A stretch of DNA of 40,668 nucleotides from Alphaproteobacteria bacterium (GTDB taxonomy: Bacteria; Pseudomonadota; Alphaproteobacteria; Rhizobiales; BM303). Positions 6,219-14,592 of the stretch are shown here, piece by piece (the first letter of the stretch is position 1; each line of letters starts with the position of its first letter). The translations under genes and the position numbers were made by a program. Under the pieces are notes generated by a model that worked only from the letters and a program-made list of their open reading frames with translations, ran no database searches and was not told the origin of the DNA. The stretch is taken from assembly GCA_024275895.1 (NCBI GenBank), contig JAJRYE010000103.1:1-40668 (forward strand), written 5' to 3'.

Positions 6219-8870
6219 ATGGCTGACAACCAACCAATGTCAAAAGCTGACGAACTCGTCGCCGAGGTTGAATCCGGCGCGCGGAATCCACAGGGGTGGC
6301 AGAGAGCCCTGATACCGGTTATCTGTCTGATCTGGGCATTGTATCAACTCTATATCGCCTCGCCGCTGCCTTCCTTGCTGACCGAGATGACGCGAATTGA
6401 TTTCTTTTTATTCATCGGCAATCTGTCGATTTCGCGCAAAATCCATCTTATGTTCGCGCTGGTTCTGGCGACCATGGCCTTTCCGCTGTTCAAGTCAAGC
6501 GTGCGCGACCGGATCCCGTGGTATGACTGGATCATGCTGGTGCTGGGCTCGGGCTCTATCCTCTATATGATATTCATGGATGCCAATATCGCTGACCGCG
6601 CCGGTGATTTCGTGCACCCCAATATTCCCATCGACATGACCGTGGCGCTTGTCGGTATTTTTGTTCTGATCTGGGCGGTTTACCGCTCGCTAGGGCTGCC
6701 GCTGGTGGCGGTGGCCGGCATTCTGGCCGCCTATGTTTTTATCGGCGGCGGCAACTGGGGCGGGGCCTCATTCATTAAGGGTACCTGGCATTTCTGGATG
6801 CAGGAAGAGGGCGTGTTCGGCAAGCCCCTGGCGGTGTCCACACAGATGATCTTTCTGTTTGTGCTGTTTGGCGCCATTCTGGAAAAAGCCGGCGCGGGGG
6901 GGTATTTTATCAAGATTGCCTTTGCGCTGCTGGGTCATTTCCGCGGCGGTCCGGCAAAGGCCGCCGTTATCGCCTCGGCATTGAGCGGGCTGTATTCGGG
7001 CTCGTCCATCGCCAATACGGTGACTACGGGTACCTTCACGATCCCGCTGATGAAGCGCACCGGGTTTTCAGCCGAAAAAGCCGGCGCGGTGGAGGTGGCC
7101 TCCTCGACCAACGGCCAGCTGATGCCGCCCGTTATGGGCGCGGCGGCGTTCCTGATCGCGGAGTTTACCGGGGTTGAGTACACAACCTTGCTCAAACATG
7201 CGCTGATCCCGGCCATCGTCAGCTATATCGCGCTGATTTACATCGTGCATATCGAAGCGTGCAAGCTGAACCTGAAGGGGCTGCCCAAGCCGCCTTCATC
7301 GCTCACATTCGTGCGCAAGATGATGGGGTTCCTGTCTGGCTTCATCGGTATATCGGTGCTGTTTATCATCGTGTATTACACCCTCGGGTTCATCAAGGAA
7401 GCCTATCCTGGCATCTCGATCTATGCGGTTATGTCCATCGCCTTCGTGGCCTATATGGTTCTGGCCTGGATGGCCTCGCGGCATCCCGATCTGGAGGTCG
7501 ATGATCCCAATGCGCCCATTCTGGAATTGCCCAAGGCAGGCGAAACAGCCATAACGGGGCTCTACTACCTGCTGCCGATCATTATCCTGCTGTGGTGCAT
7601 TTTGCCGACGCCGGACCGGCTTTCTCCGGCACTCTCGGCGTTTTACGCCTGTCTGGCGATGATCTTCATCGCCGTGACGCAGGATTTCGTCAAGGGGGTG
7701 TTCCGCGGCGATCATCATTATGTGCGCAATTTCACCAAGGGAATCGAGAATGTGACCGAAGGCATGATCGGGGGGGCGCGCAACATGATCTCCATCGGCA
7801 TTGCCACTGCGGCGGCCGGGGTTATCGTGGGCGCCATCTCGCTCACCGGCGCGCATGCCATGGTCGGCGAATTTGTCGAGTTCCTCTCCGGCGGCTCCTT
7901 GCTGCTGATGCTGGTGCTGGTGGCGATCATGAGCCTTATTCTGGGCATGGGGCTGCCGACAACGGCGAATTATCTGGTGGTTTCATCCCTGATGGCGCCG
8001 GTGATCGTGGTGCTGGCGGCCAAATCCGGCCTGATCCTGCCATTGGTGGCGGTGCATCTGTTCGTGTTCTATTTCGGCATTCTGGCGGATGACACGCCGC
8101 CGGTGGGGCTGGCCGCCTATGCGGCGGCGGCAATCTCGAAGGGCGATCCGATCAAGACTGGTATTCAGGGCTTTGCCTATGATATCCGTACGGCGCTGCT
8201 GCCGTTCCTGTTCCTGTTCAACACCGATTTGCTGCTGATCAATGTGGGGCCGTTTCAGGCGATCCTTGTGTTTGTCATAGCGACGATCGCGATGATGCTG
8301 TTTGCCGCAGCAACCCAGGGCTGGTTCTTTACCAAAAGCCGGATATGGGAATCGGTCGCCTTGCTGCTGATTGCCTTCACCTTGTTCCGGCCCGGATTCT
8401 GGCTTGACTATATCTCGCCGCCCTTCCATTCACAGCCGGGCTTTGAACTTAAAACCCTGGCGGCGGAATTGCCGGAGGATACGGTGATTCATTTGCGGAT
8501 CGTCGGGCCGGGATTTGACGCCGACAAGATGAACAACACCAGCGTCGCCATTAATCTGGGTAAAAAGGACGATTGGGACATGCGGCTTGAAGCCGCCGGT
8601 TACAAGTTCTTTGAGGAAAACGGCAAGCTCATTTTTGACGGCTTCACCTGGAACTTCAAGGACAAGGAGTTGAAAAAACGCTTTGCCGAACAGTTCACCA
8701 TGAGTGATCCGGACAACCCCTTGTATGTTGACATGGTCAAGAAGCCGAATGAGCGCATGCCCAAGGAGCTGTTCTACATCCCGGCTCTGTTGCTGCTGGC
8801 ATTCATCATCATGATCCAGAGACGTCGTCATCGTACCTTCAGGCCCGAAGGCGAAACCGCTGCGGCATAG
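6219..8870 (+). CDS. TRAP transporter fused 4TM/12TM permease, TAXI-associated
   Basis: This 883-residue inner-membrane protein fuses the small (DctQ-like) and large (DctM-like) TRAP subunits, the usual form for TAXI systems. Hydrophobic segments fill residues of about 20-720. The DctM signatures are visible: GGPAKAAVIASALSGLYSGS, the NGQLMPPVMGAAAF loop and GMGLPTTANYLV. The last 140 or so residues form a mostly soluble region (DUF3394-like, by recollection) ending with one more membrane helix and a basic tail. Transport is Na+-driven in characterised TRAP systems. I chose the ATG at 6219 because GGGAG lies nine bases upstream; a GTG at 6198 in the same frame is the alternative. It is co-directional with the receptor and the UspA gene. 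Confidence 0.95.
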   Translation: MADNQPMSKADELVAEVESGARNPQGWQRALIPVICLIWALYQLYIASPLPSLLTEMTRIDFFLFIGNLSISRKIHLMFALVLATMAFPLFKSSVRDRIPWYDWIMLVLGSGSILYMIFMDANIADRAGDFVHPNIPIDMTVALVGIFVLIWAVYRSLGLPLVAVAGILAAYVFIGGGNWGGASFIKGTWHFWMQEEGVFGKPLAVSTQMIFLFVLFGAILEKAGAGGYFIKIAFALLGHFRGGPAKAAVIASALSGLYSGSSIANTVTTGTFTIPLMKRTGFSAEKAGAVEVASSTNGQLMPPVMGAAAFLIAEFTGVEYTTLLKHALIPAIVSYIALIYIVHIEACKLNLKGLPKPPSSLTFVRKMMGFLSGFIGISVLFIIVYYTLGFIKEAYPGISIYAVMSIAFVAYMVLAWMASRHPDLEVDDPNAPILELPKAGETAITGLYYLLPIIILLWCILPTPDRLSPALSAFYACLAMIFIAVTQDFVKGVFRGDHHYVRNFTKGIENVTEGMIGGARNMISIGIATAAAGVIVGAISLTGAHAMVGEFVEFLSGGSLLLMLVLVAIMSLILGMGLPTTANYLVVSSLMAPVIVVLAAKSGLILPLVAVHLFVFYFGILADDTPPVGLAAYAAAAISKGDPIKTGIQGFAYDIRTALLPFLFLFNTDLLLINVGPFQAILVFVIATIAMMLFAAATQGWFFTKSRIWESVALLLIAFTLFRPGFWLDYISPPFHSQPGFELKTLAAELPEDTVIHLRIVGPGFDADKMNNTSVAINLGKKDDWDMRLEAAGYKFFEENGKLIFDGFTWNFKDKELKKRFAEQFTMSDPDNPLYVDMVKKPNERMPKELFYIPALLLLAFIIMIQRRRHRTFRPEGETAAA

Positions 8871-8889
8871 AAAAAGGGAGACACTGCAA

Positions 8890-9315
8890 ATGTATACATC
8901 CATACTGTTGCCGATTGATACCGGGCATTCATCTTCATGGCAAAAGGCGGCGCCAACCGCGGTTAATCTCGCCAGGAGCGAAGGCGCTAAAATCCATGTG
9001 ATGACGGTTATTCCCGATTTCGGCATGTCGGTGGTCGGGAGCTTCTTTCCGAGCAATTTCGCCGATGATGCCCTTAAGGCGACCGCGGCGGAACTGGACA
9101 AGATTGTAGCCGGTATCATTCCGCCGGAACTTCTGGCGGGGACTCATGCGGTGTCCGGCACCATCTACAAGCGCATTCTCGTCAAGGCTGAAGAGCTGGG
9201 CTGTGATGTGATTGTGCTGGCCTCACACCGGCCGGAAAAGGCGGATTATCTGCTGGGACCGAATGCGGCGCGCATTGTGCGCCATGCCAATTGTTCGGTG
9301 TTTGTGGTGCGCTGA
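8890..9315 (+). CDS. UspA-family universal stress protein associated with the TRAP transporter
   Basis: This 141-residue single-domain Usp protein starts 19 bases after the TRAP permease stop. The ending LLGPNAARIVRHANCSVFVV is the Usp C-terminal strand-loop-helix. The usual G-x2-G-x9-G-S/T nucleotide loop is degenerate here (GPN in place of GS, no preceding GxxG). TRAP-linked Usp proteins such as TeaD of Halomonas bind ATP and modulate transport, so regulation of the adjacent importer is the likely role. Whether this copy still binds ATP is uncertain because of the altered loop. Confidence 0.9.
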   Translation: MYTSILLPIDTGHSSSWQKAAPTAVNLARSEGAKIHVMTVIPDFGMSVVGSFFPSNFADDALKATAAELDKIVAGIIPPELLAGTHAVSGTIYKRILVKAEELGCDVIVLASHRPEKADYLLGPNAARIVRHANCSVFVVR

Positions 9316-9344
9316 AGCCGCCGTTGAACCGATGGGACTTTACC

Positions 9345-9382
9345 GGGGCGGCCATTGGTGAAAACCACTGGCCGCCCCTTTT
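9345..9382 (+). terminator. Intrinsic terminator after the TRAP-Usp genes
   Basis: GGGGCGGCCATTGGT (9345-9359) pairs with ACCACTGGCCGCCCC (9364-9378) as a 15-pair stem with one wobble and a four-base GAAA loop. A short T-run follows (9379-9382). It separates the transport genes from the downstream CoA-transferase block, so the two may be separate transcription units or linked by read-through. Confidence 0.85.
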
Positions 9383-9472
9383 GTTAACCCCCGGAAAATT
9401 TAAACTTCAACTTCCGTTTATCTCGTTTTCCAATGAGTATGAATGCATGTAACTATCCCCTCCGGAGTTGGT

Positions 9473-10720
9473 ATGATGAGCGTTGACGAGAACCACGGCC
9501 CGCTCGCGGGCCTGTGTGTACTGGATTTAAGCCGGATTCTGGCCGGGCCGACACTGACCCAGAATCTGGGTGATCTGGGCGCGGATGTGCTTAAGATCGA
9601 GCGCCCCGGCACGGGCGACGATACCCGTAAATGGGGCCCGCCTTATCTGGATGCAGCGCAAGAGGGGCAGCCGGGCTGGTCGGCCTATTATCTGTGCGCC
9701 AATCGCAACAAGCGCTCGGCGGCGATTGATATTTCCACGGCGCAGGGACAAAAGCTCGTTCGCACGCTGGCGCAAAGGGCCGATATTCTGGTCGAGAATT
9801 TCAAAGTTGGGAGGTTGCGCAAATACGGTCTTGGCTACAAAACCCTTGCCAGGGACAATCCGGGGCTGATCTATTGCTCAATCACCGGTTTCGGGCAAAC
9901 CGGCCCGTGGAAACAAAAGCCCGGCTATGACGCCATGATACAGGCCATGGGCGGGATTATGAGCATCACCGGTGCGCCGGACGGCGAACCGGTGAAAGTG
10001 GGGGTCGGCATTGCCGATGTCATGTGCGGGATGTATGGCGCCGTTGCCGTGCTGGCGGCCCTGCATGAGCGGGAGCGGAGCGGAGAGGGGCAATATATCG
10101 ATATGAGCCTGTTTGACAGCCAGATCGCCTGGCTGATCAATGAGGGTCTGAATTACCTTGCCACCGGCGAGGTGCCGCAACGGCGCGGTACGGCGCATCC
10201 CAATATTGTGCCCTATCAGGTGTTTGCCGCATCGGACGGCTATTTCATGCTGGCGGTGGGTAATGATGGGCAGTTTGGCCGCTTTTGTCAGGTTGCGGGC
10301 CTTGCCGGCCTGACTGAGGATGCGCGTTTCGCCACCAATCCGGCACGGGTGAAAAACCGCTCTGCCCTGATCCCGCTGCTGCGCGCGCGGATGCTGAGGC
10401 ACAAAGTATCATTCTGGATTGAGGCGCTTGGCGAGGCGAATGTGCCGTGCGGGCCGATCAATGATATCGCGCAGGTGTTTGCCACCGAACAGGCGTTTGT
10501 TCGCAACATGAAAATCCATATGGAAACGGACCGGGCGGCGGGCGGAGGCGCGGATCTGATCGGCAATCCGATGAAATTCTCCAGGACCCCCGTCAGCTAC
10601 CGGCGGTTTCCCCCCCGTCTTGGCGAGCATACGCGCCAGATTCTGGAGGACGATCTGGGGCTGAACGAGGAACAGATGCAAGGCTTGATCAGGGCCGGCA
10701 TTGTCGCCGCAGAGGAATAG
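9473..10720 (+). CDS. Class III (CaiB/BaiF) CoA-transferase
   Basis: This 415-residue family III CoA-transferase moves CoA from an acyl-CoA donor, often succinyl-CoA, onto an organic acid. The N-terminal LDLSRILAGPTLTQNLGDLG and KIERPGTGDDTRKWGPP are family signatures. Asp215 in the MSLFDSQ segment aligns with the catalytic Asp that carries the acyl intermediate. I preferred ATG 9473 because GGAG (9464-9467) lies five bases upstream; 9443 and 9476 are alternatives. It lies 12 bases before the acyl-CoA-dehydrogenase-fold gene, so it probably activates the substrate of that enzyme. Known pairs of this kind include the succinyl-CoA:3-sulfinopropionate CoA-transferase/desulfinase pair. The specific substrate is inferred, not shown. 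Confidence 0.92.
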   Translation: MMSVDENHGPLAGLCVLDLSRILAGPTLTQNLGDLGADVLKIERPGTGDDTRKWGPPYLDAAQEGQPGWSAYYLCANRNKRSAAIDISTAQGQKLVRTLAQRADILVENFKVGRLRKYGLGYKTLARDNPGLIYCSITGFGQTGPWKQKPGYDAMIQAMGGIMSITGAPDGEPVKVGVGIADVMCGMYGAVAVLAALHERERSGEGQYIDMSLFDSQIAWLINEGLNYLATGEVPQRRGTAHPNIVPYQVFAASDGYFMLAVGNDGQFGRFCQVAGLAGLTEDARFATNPARVKNRSALIPLLRARMLRHKVSFWIEALGEANVPCGPINDIAQVFATEQAFVRNMKIHMETDRAAGGGADLIGNPMKFSRTPVSYRRFPPRLGEHTRQILEDDLGLNEEQMQGLIRAGIVAAEE

Positions 10721-10732
10721 GACGGAAAAAAC

Positions 10733-11932
10733 ATGTTTGAGCTAAACGAAACCCAGCGCGCCATCCAGAACACTGCGAGGCAACTGGCGGAAAAGGAGTT
10801 TAAACCCAAAGCGGCCGCCATCGATGAATCTGAAGCCTATCCGTGGGAGAATGTCAAAAAACTCACCGAAGCTGGTTTCATGGGGATGAGCGTGCCACGC
10901 GAATATGGCGGGCCGGGGTTTTCTTTTTTTGATGTGGTGCTGGTGGTTGAGGAGATCGCCAGGGTTTGCGGGGTGAGCGCGCGGATCGTGGTTGAGGGCA
11001 ATATGGGCGCAATTGGCGCGATCATGAAATATGGCTCCGGGGCACAAAAACACATGGCGGCCAAACTGGTGCTTGCGGGTGATAAACCGGCGATCTGCAT
11101 CACCGAGCCGGGGGCAGGCTCAGCCGCTTCGATGATGAGCACAAGGGCGGATAAAAAGGGCGATATGTGGATACTGAACGGCGCCAAGCACTGGATTACC
11201 GGTGGCGGGGTTTCCAAACTGCATATGATTTTCGCCCGTGCCTTTGACGAGGCCGGGGCCGAGCTTGGCATTGCCGGTTTTCTCGTTGTTCGCCATGCGG
11301 ATGCGGGCACGCCCAAAGGTCTGGTCATCGGTGCGCGCGAGCCGGCCATGGGGCTGCGCGGTATTCCGGAGACAGAAATCCGTTTTGAGAATCTGGAGGT
11401 GCCTGAAGACATGGTGATCGTGCCGCCAAAAGGCATGGCGCGCGGCTTTGCCGGGCTGATGAACGCCTATAACGGCCAGCGGGTCGGGGCGGGGACGGTG
11501 GCGCTTGGCATTGCGCGGGGGGCCTATGAGCTGGCGCTGGATTATGTCCGGAGCCGCGAGCAGTTCGGGCGGCCGATCGCCGAGTTTCAGGGGGTGCAGT
11601 GGATGATCGCCGATATGGCGACCGCTCTGGATGCGGCGCGGCTGATGCTGTGGCGGGCGGCGAAGGGGGCGGATAAAACCGGTTTTCCCGATATCGCGCA
11701 GGCAGCGCAGGCAAAAATCCTGGCGTCTGAAACCGCGATCAGGGTTACCAATGACGCCTTGCAGCTTTTTGGAGCGGCGGGGTATTCGCGCAATCTGCCC
11801 CTGGAACGCATGGTGCGCGATGCGCGCATGTTCACCATTGGCGGCGGCACAGCGCAAATTTTGCGTACGGTTCTGGCGGCACGGCTTCTGGGGCGCAAAC
11901 TGCCGCAAACCCGTGATGGATATGTCAGGTAA
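10733..11932 (+). CDS. Acyl-CoA-dehydrogenase-fold flavoprotein lacking the catalytic Glu; candidate sulfinyl-acyl-CoA desulfinase
   Basis: This 399-residue protein has the full acyl-CoA dehydrogenase fold, with FAD- and CoA-binding motifs ICITEPGAGSAAS and YVRSREQFGRPIAEFQG. Both positions that can supply the catalytic base are changed. The isovaleryl-type site reads NGQRVGAGT (Gln249 for Glu), and the medium-chain-type site reads IGGGTAQI (Gly371 for Glu). Arg84 is present in GVSARIVVEGN. As I recall, 3-sulfinopropionyl-CoA desulfinase of Advenella mimigardefordensis has the same combination: Gln246, Gly366 and an essential Arg84, with no dehydrogenase activity. Desulfination would release sulfite and leave the acyl-CoA. 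The adjacent class III CoA-transferase supports this. An ordinary dehydrogenase using another base remains possible, since IGGGT variants occur in true dehydrogenases. The fold is certain; the desulfinase role is moderately supported. Confidence 0.9.
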   Translation: MFELNETQRAIQNTARQLAEKEFKPKAAAIDESEAYPWENVKKLTEAGFMGMSVPREYGGPGFSFFDVVLVVEEIARVCGVSARIVVEGNMGAIGAIMKYGSGAQKHMAAKLVLAGDKPAICITEPGAGSAASMMSTRADKKGDMWILNGAKHWITGGGVSKLHMIFARAFDEAGAELGIAGFLVVRHADAGTPKGLVIGAREPAMGLRGIPETEIRFENLEVPEDMVIVPPKGMARGFAGLMNAYNGQRVGAGTVALGIARGAYELALDYVRSREQFGRPIAEFQGVQWMIADMATALDAARLMLWRAAKGADKTGFPDIAQAAQAKILASETAIRVTNDALQLFGAAGYSRNLPLERMVRDARMFTIGGGTAQILRTVLAARLLGRKLPQTRDGYVR

Positions 11933-11947
11933 AGTCTGGAATCGATT

Positions 11948-13561
11948 ATGACGAGCACTGCCGATGTTATTGCCAAGCGCCTTTATGCCGCTGGGTGCCG
12001 CCATGCCTTTGGCATTCCGGGCGGGGAAGTTCTGGCGATTATGGAGGCGCTGGAGCGGACCGGGATTTCATTCTTTCTCGCCAAGCATGAAAACGCCGCC
12101 GGGTTCATGGCCGAAGGGGCGCATCACGCCAATGGCGCGCCGGGGATTTTGCTCGCCACATTGGGGCCGGGGGTGGCCAATGCCCTGAATGTTGTCGCCA
12201 ATGCGCAGCAGGACCGGGTACCGCTGATTGTCCTGACGGGGTGCATTGACCCCGCCGGCCGGCTTAATTTTACCCATCAGGTGTTTGACCATGTGAAGGT
12301 CTTTGAATCTGTGACCAAGGCGAGCTTTACCGCCGTTGCCGGGGCGGCCGATATGATGATCGACAAGGCGATCAATATTGCCATGGAGGGGCGGCCCGGC
12401 CCGGTGCATATCGATGTGCCGATTTCGGTAGCGGCAAAGGCGCACCCGCCCTCGCGGGGTATAATCCAGAAATCTCCCGGCCCCGGCGCTCCGGCGGCGG
12501 GCCCGGCTCTGGAGCGGGCGCGGGAAATGCTGCAAGGCGCCTCACGGCCGGTAATCATGGCCGGGCTTGATGTGCTTTATGAGGAGGGTGCGGTAAAATC
12601 CTTGCGTGATCTTGCGTTTGAGATGCAGATCCCGGTTGTGACCACCTACAAGGCCAAGGGAGTAATACCGGAGGATCATCCTCTCTCACTGGGCGGGCAC
12701 GGGCTCTCGCCGCTCTCGGATACATATGTGCTGCCTTTCTTGCAAAAAGCCGATCTTGTTATTTCAGCCGGGTATGACCCTGTCGAGATGCGGGCGGGCT
12801 GGGTTGAGCCGTGGGATGCGGCAAAGGCGGTTGAGTTTGCGCCCGTGCGCAACACCCATTATGTGCATCAGGCGGATTTATCCTTTGTCTGCTCGGTGGC
12901 GGGCGGGCTGAACGCGCTGTCCGATGGCGGCCGGATCAGGCCCGCTGCGTCCTGGCCGGGCGGTGAAATTGCACGGCTGAAGGCGGGCCTGGACGCGGCT
13001 TTTTCCACCGGTGACGAGTGGAATGTGACAGCGGCGATTGCGGTGATTGCGCGCGCCGTCCCGGCCAATGTGCTGGCGAGTGCCGATACCGGGGCGCACC
13101 GGATTTTACTGTCGCAAATCTGGCGCTGCGCCGCGCCGCGGGCCATGGTGCAATCCACCGGGCTGTGCACCATGGGCTGCGCCCTGCCTCTGGTCATGGG
13201 CCACAAGATTGCTGATCCCGAACGGCCGGTGATTGCCTTTAGCGGCGATGCGGGGCTGGAGATGGTGCTGGGCGAGCTTGCGACCTTGCGTGATCTGGGG
13301 CAGCAGGTGGTGATTATCGTGTTTGTCGATGCCTCGCTGGCGCTGATCGAGTTGAAACAGCGCGCTACCGGACGCAGCAATCTCGGGGTTGATTTCGGTC
13401 GCACCGATTTTGCCGGAATTGCCGGTCTTATGGGCGGCGAGGGGCGGGTTGCGGGCGATATCGCAACGCTGGAACGCGAAGTGCGCGCTGCCTTTGCGCG
13501 TGAGCACTTTACCCTGATCGAAGTTCCGATCGGCCGCAAGGCCTATGACGGGCGGTTTTAG
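11948..13561 (+). CDS. Thiamine-diphosphate-dependent enzyme, acetolactate synthase/decarboxylase family
   Basis: This 537-residue protein has the three-domain architecture of ThDP enzymes: an N-terminal pyrimidine-binding domain with His47-Glu48 (the Glu activates the cofactor), a central domain (about 190-330) and a C-terminal diphosphate-binding domain. The metal motif is atypical: SGDAGLEMV (Gly433-Asp434-Ala435) ends with Val460-Asp461 where the usual motif has Asn-Asn or Asn-Asp. It starts 15 bases after the flavoprotein stop, so it is probably in the same operon. It may decarboxylate or cleave a 2-oxo acid linked to the transported substrate. It could be related to sulfoacetaldehyde- or sulfopyruvate-type enzymes, but nothing in the sequence fixes the substrate. 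A biosynthetic acetolactate synthase is unlikely because no small subunit follows. Confidence 0.85.
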   Translation: MTSTADVIAKRLYAAGCRHAFGIPGGEVLAIMEALERTGISFFLAKHENAAGFMAEGAHHANGAPGILLATLGPGVANALNVVANAQQDRVPLIVLTGCIDPAGRLNFTHQVFDHVKVFESVTKASFTAVAGAADMMIDKAINIAMEGRPGPVHIDVPISVAAKAHPPSRGIIQKSPGPGAPAAGPALERAREMLQGASRPVIMAGLDVLYEEGAVKSLRDLAFEMQIPVVTTYKAKGVIPEDHPLSLGGHGLSPLSDTYVLPFLQKADLVISAGYDPVEMRAGWVEPWDAAKAVEFAPVRNTHYVHQADLSFVCSVAGGLNALSDGGRIRPAASWPGGEIARLKAGLDAAFSTGDEWNVTAAIAVIARAVPANVLASADTGAHRILLSQIWRCAAPRAMVQSTGLCTMGCALPLVMGHKIADPERPVIAFSGDAGLEMVLGELATLRDLGQQVVIIVFVDASLALIELKQRATGRSNLGVDFGRTDFAGIAGLMGGEGRVAGDIATLEREVRAAFAREHFTLIEVPIGRKAYDGRF

Positions 13562-13627
13562 ATGTCTTTCGCCCCTGTTTCTTTTGCTGTAAAAGGGTGA
13601 AAACGGCAATTCAGGATAAAGATTGAT

Positions 13628-13837
13628 ATGGAAACGATAAAGCTGAAGGTTCAGGGCATGAGTTGCAGCGGGTGCTCGGAACGGCTTAAAAAGGTGCTTG
13701 AAAGACAAGACGGTGTCACCTTGGCGGAGGCCTCGCATGAGGAAGACAACTGCGTGATTGATTTTGATCCGGCCAGAATTGACCGGGACAAGCTGGTGGC
13801 GGTGATTACAGGCGCGAATTTTACGGTGGAAGAGTAA
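13628..13837 (+). CDS. Heavy-metal-associated (HMA) domain protein, CopZ-like
   Basis: This 69-residue protein consists of one ferredoxin-like HMA domain with the metal site MSCSGC (Cys13, Cys16) near the N-terminus. Such proteins carry Cu(I) or a similar soft metal to P-type ATPases or regulators in the cytoplasm. No metal ATPase or metal regulator lies nearby, so its partner is unknown. It is acidic at the C-terminal end and ends four bases before the HIT gene, suggesting co-transcription with it. Confidence 0.88.
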   Translation: METIKLKVQGMSCSGCSERLKKVLERQDGVTLAEASHEEDNCVIDFDPARIDRDKLVAVITGANFTVEE

Positions 13838-13841
13838 TCGC

Positions 13842-14267
13842 ATGGCTTATGACGACAATAATATTTTTGCCAAAATCCTGCGCGGCGAGATGCCGTGCAA
13901 CAAGGTTTATGAAGATGATAAAGTCTTTGCCTTTCTCGATATCATGCCGCGCTCGGCCGGGCATACACTGGTGATCCCGAAAGCAAAGGCGGTCAATATG
14001 CTTGATATCGAGCCGGATGATTTATGCGATCTCATGCGCGGCGTGCGGATGCTGGCGCCGGTTGTCAAAAGGGCCATGAGCGCCGACGGGCTGCTCATCC
14101 AGCAGTTTAACGAGGCCGCCGCCGGGCAGATGGTGTTTCATATCCATTTCCATATCGTGCCGCGTTTTGAGGGCCAGCCCCTGAAACCTTGCGCCTCGAA
14201 GATGGAAGATGCAGAGATTCTGGCCGCCAATGCGGCAAAAATCATCGCGGCGATGGAAACGGCATAA
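13842..14267 (+). CDS. HIT-family nucleotide hydrolase
   Basis: This 141-residue histidine-triad protein carries the motif FHIHFHIVPRF (His100, His102, His104), the nucleophile-bearing signature of HIT hydrolases. Bacterial members (HinT-like) hydrolyse adenosine phosphoramidates or dinucleoside polyphosphates in the cytoplasm. The N-terminal IFAKILRGEMPCNKVYED is typical of the family. The 3' end overlaps the convergent azlD gene by 26 bases. Its link to the upstream genes is only positional. Confidence 0.93.
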   Translation: MAYDDNNIFAKILRGEMPCNKVYEDDKVFAFLDIMPRSAGHTLVIPKAKAVNMLDIEPDDLCDLMRGVRMLAPVVKRAMSADGLLIQQFNEAAAGQMVFHIHFHIVPRFEGQPLKPCASKMEDAEILAANAAKIIAAMETA

Positions 14268-14592
14268 AGCTCTGGGTCAGCAACAGCACGGCGACGGCAG
14301 CCGCCATGGCCAGGCCCAGATTGCGCCTGCTGAGCCAGAACACACCAACCCCCGCCGCCATGCCCAAAAGGCGGCTTGATATGGCGGTATGGGCCAGCGC
14401 GCCGGCGGGGGAGATGATAATGCGCGCCACCAGCGCTGCGATGAGCGCGGTTGCCACCGCATTTACCCATCTCAAAACGGGGCTGTCTTCATCAAGCCGG
14501 GCAGCGAAAATGACGCCGAAGAAACGCCAGATATAATTGGGCAGAGTTCCGGCGGCAATAATCAGCAGGTAGATGCCAAGGCTCTCGTTCAT
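14242..14592 (-). CDS. azlD: AzlD-family branched-chain amino acid exporter small subunit
   Basis: This 116-residue protein has about four hydrophobic helices and is the small partner of AzlC in a two-component exporter for branched-chain amino acids and analogues. TLPNYIWRFFGVIF near the N-terminus fits the AzlD pattern of a conserved membrane motif. Its ATG overlaps the azlC stop, indicating translational coupling. The 3' end overlaps the HIT gene on the opposite strand by 26 bases. Confidence 0.85.
   Translation of the reverse strand: MNESLGIYLLIIAAGTLPNYIWRFFGVIFAARLDEDSPVLRWVNAVATALIAALVARIIISPAGALAHTAISSRLLGMAAGVGVFWLSRRNLGLAMAAAVAVLLLTQSFMPFPSPR

Noticed and set aside
9364-9378. ACCACTGG stretch resembling part of a cobalamin riboswitch box
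   Set aside because: It is the right arm of a 15-pair intrinsic terminator after the UspA gene and is not near any B12 gene.
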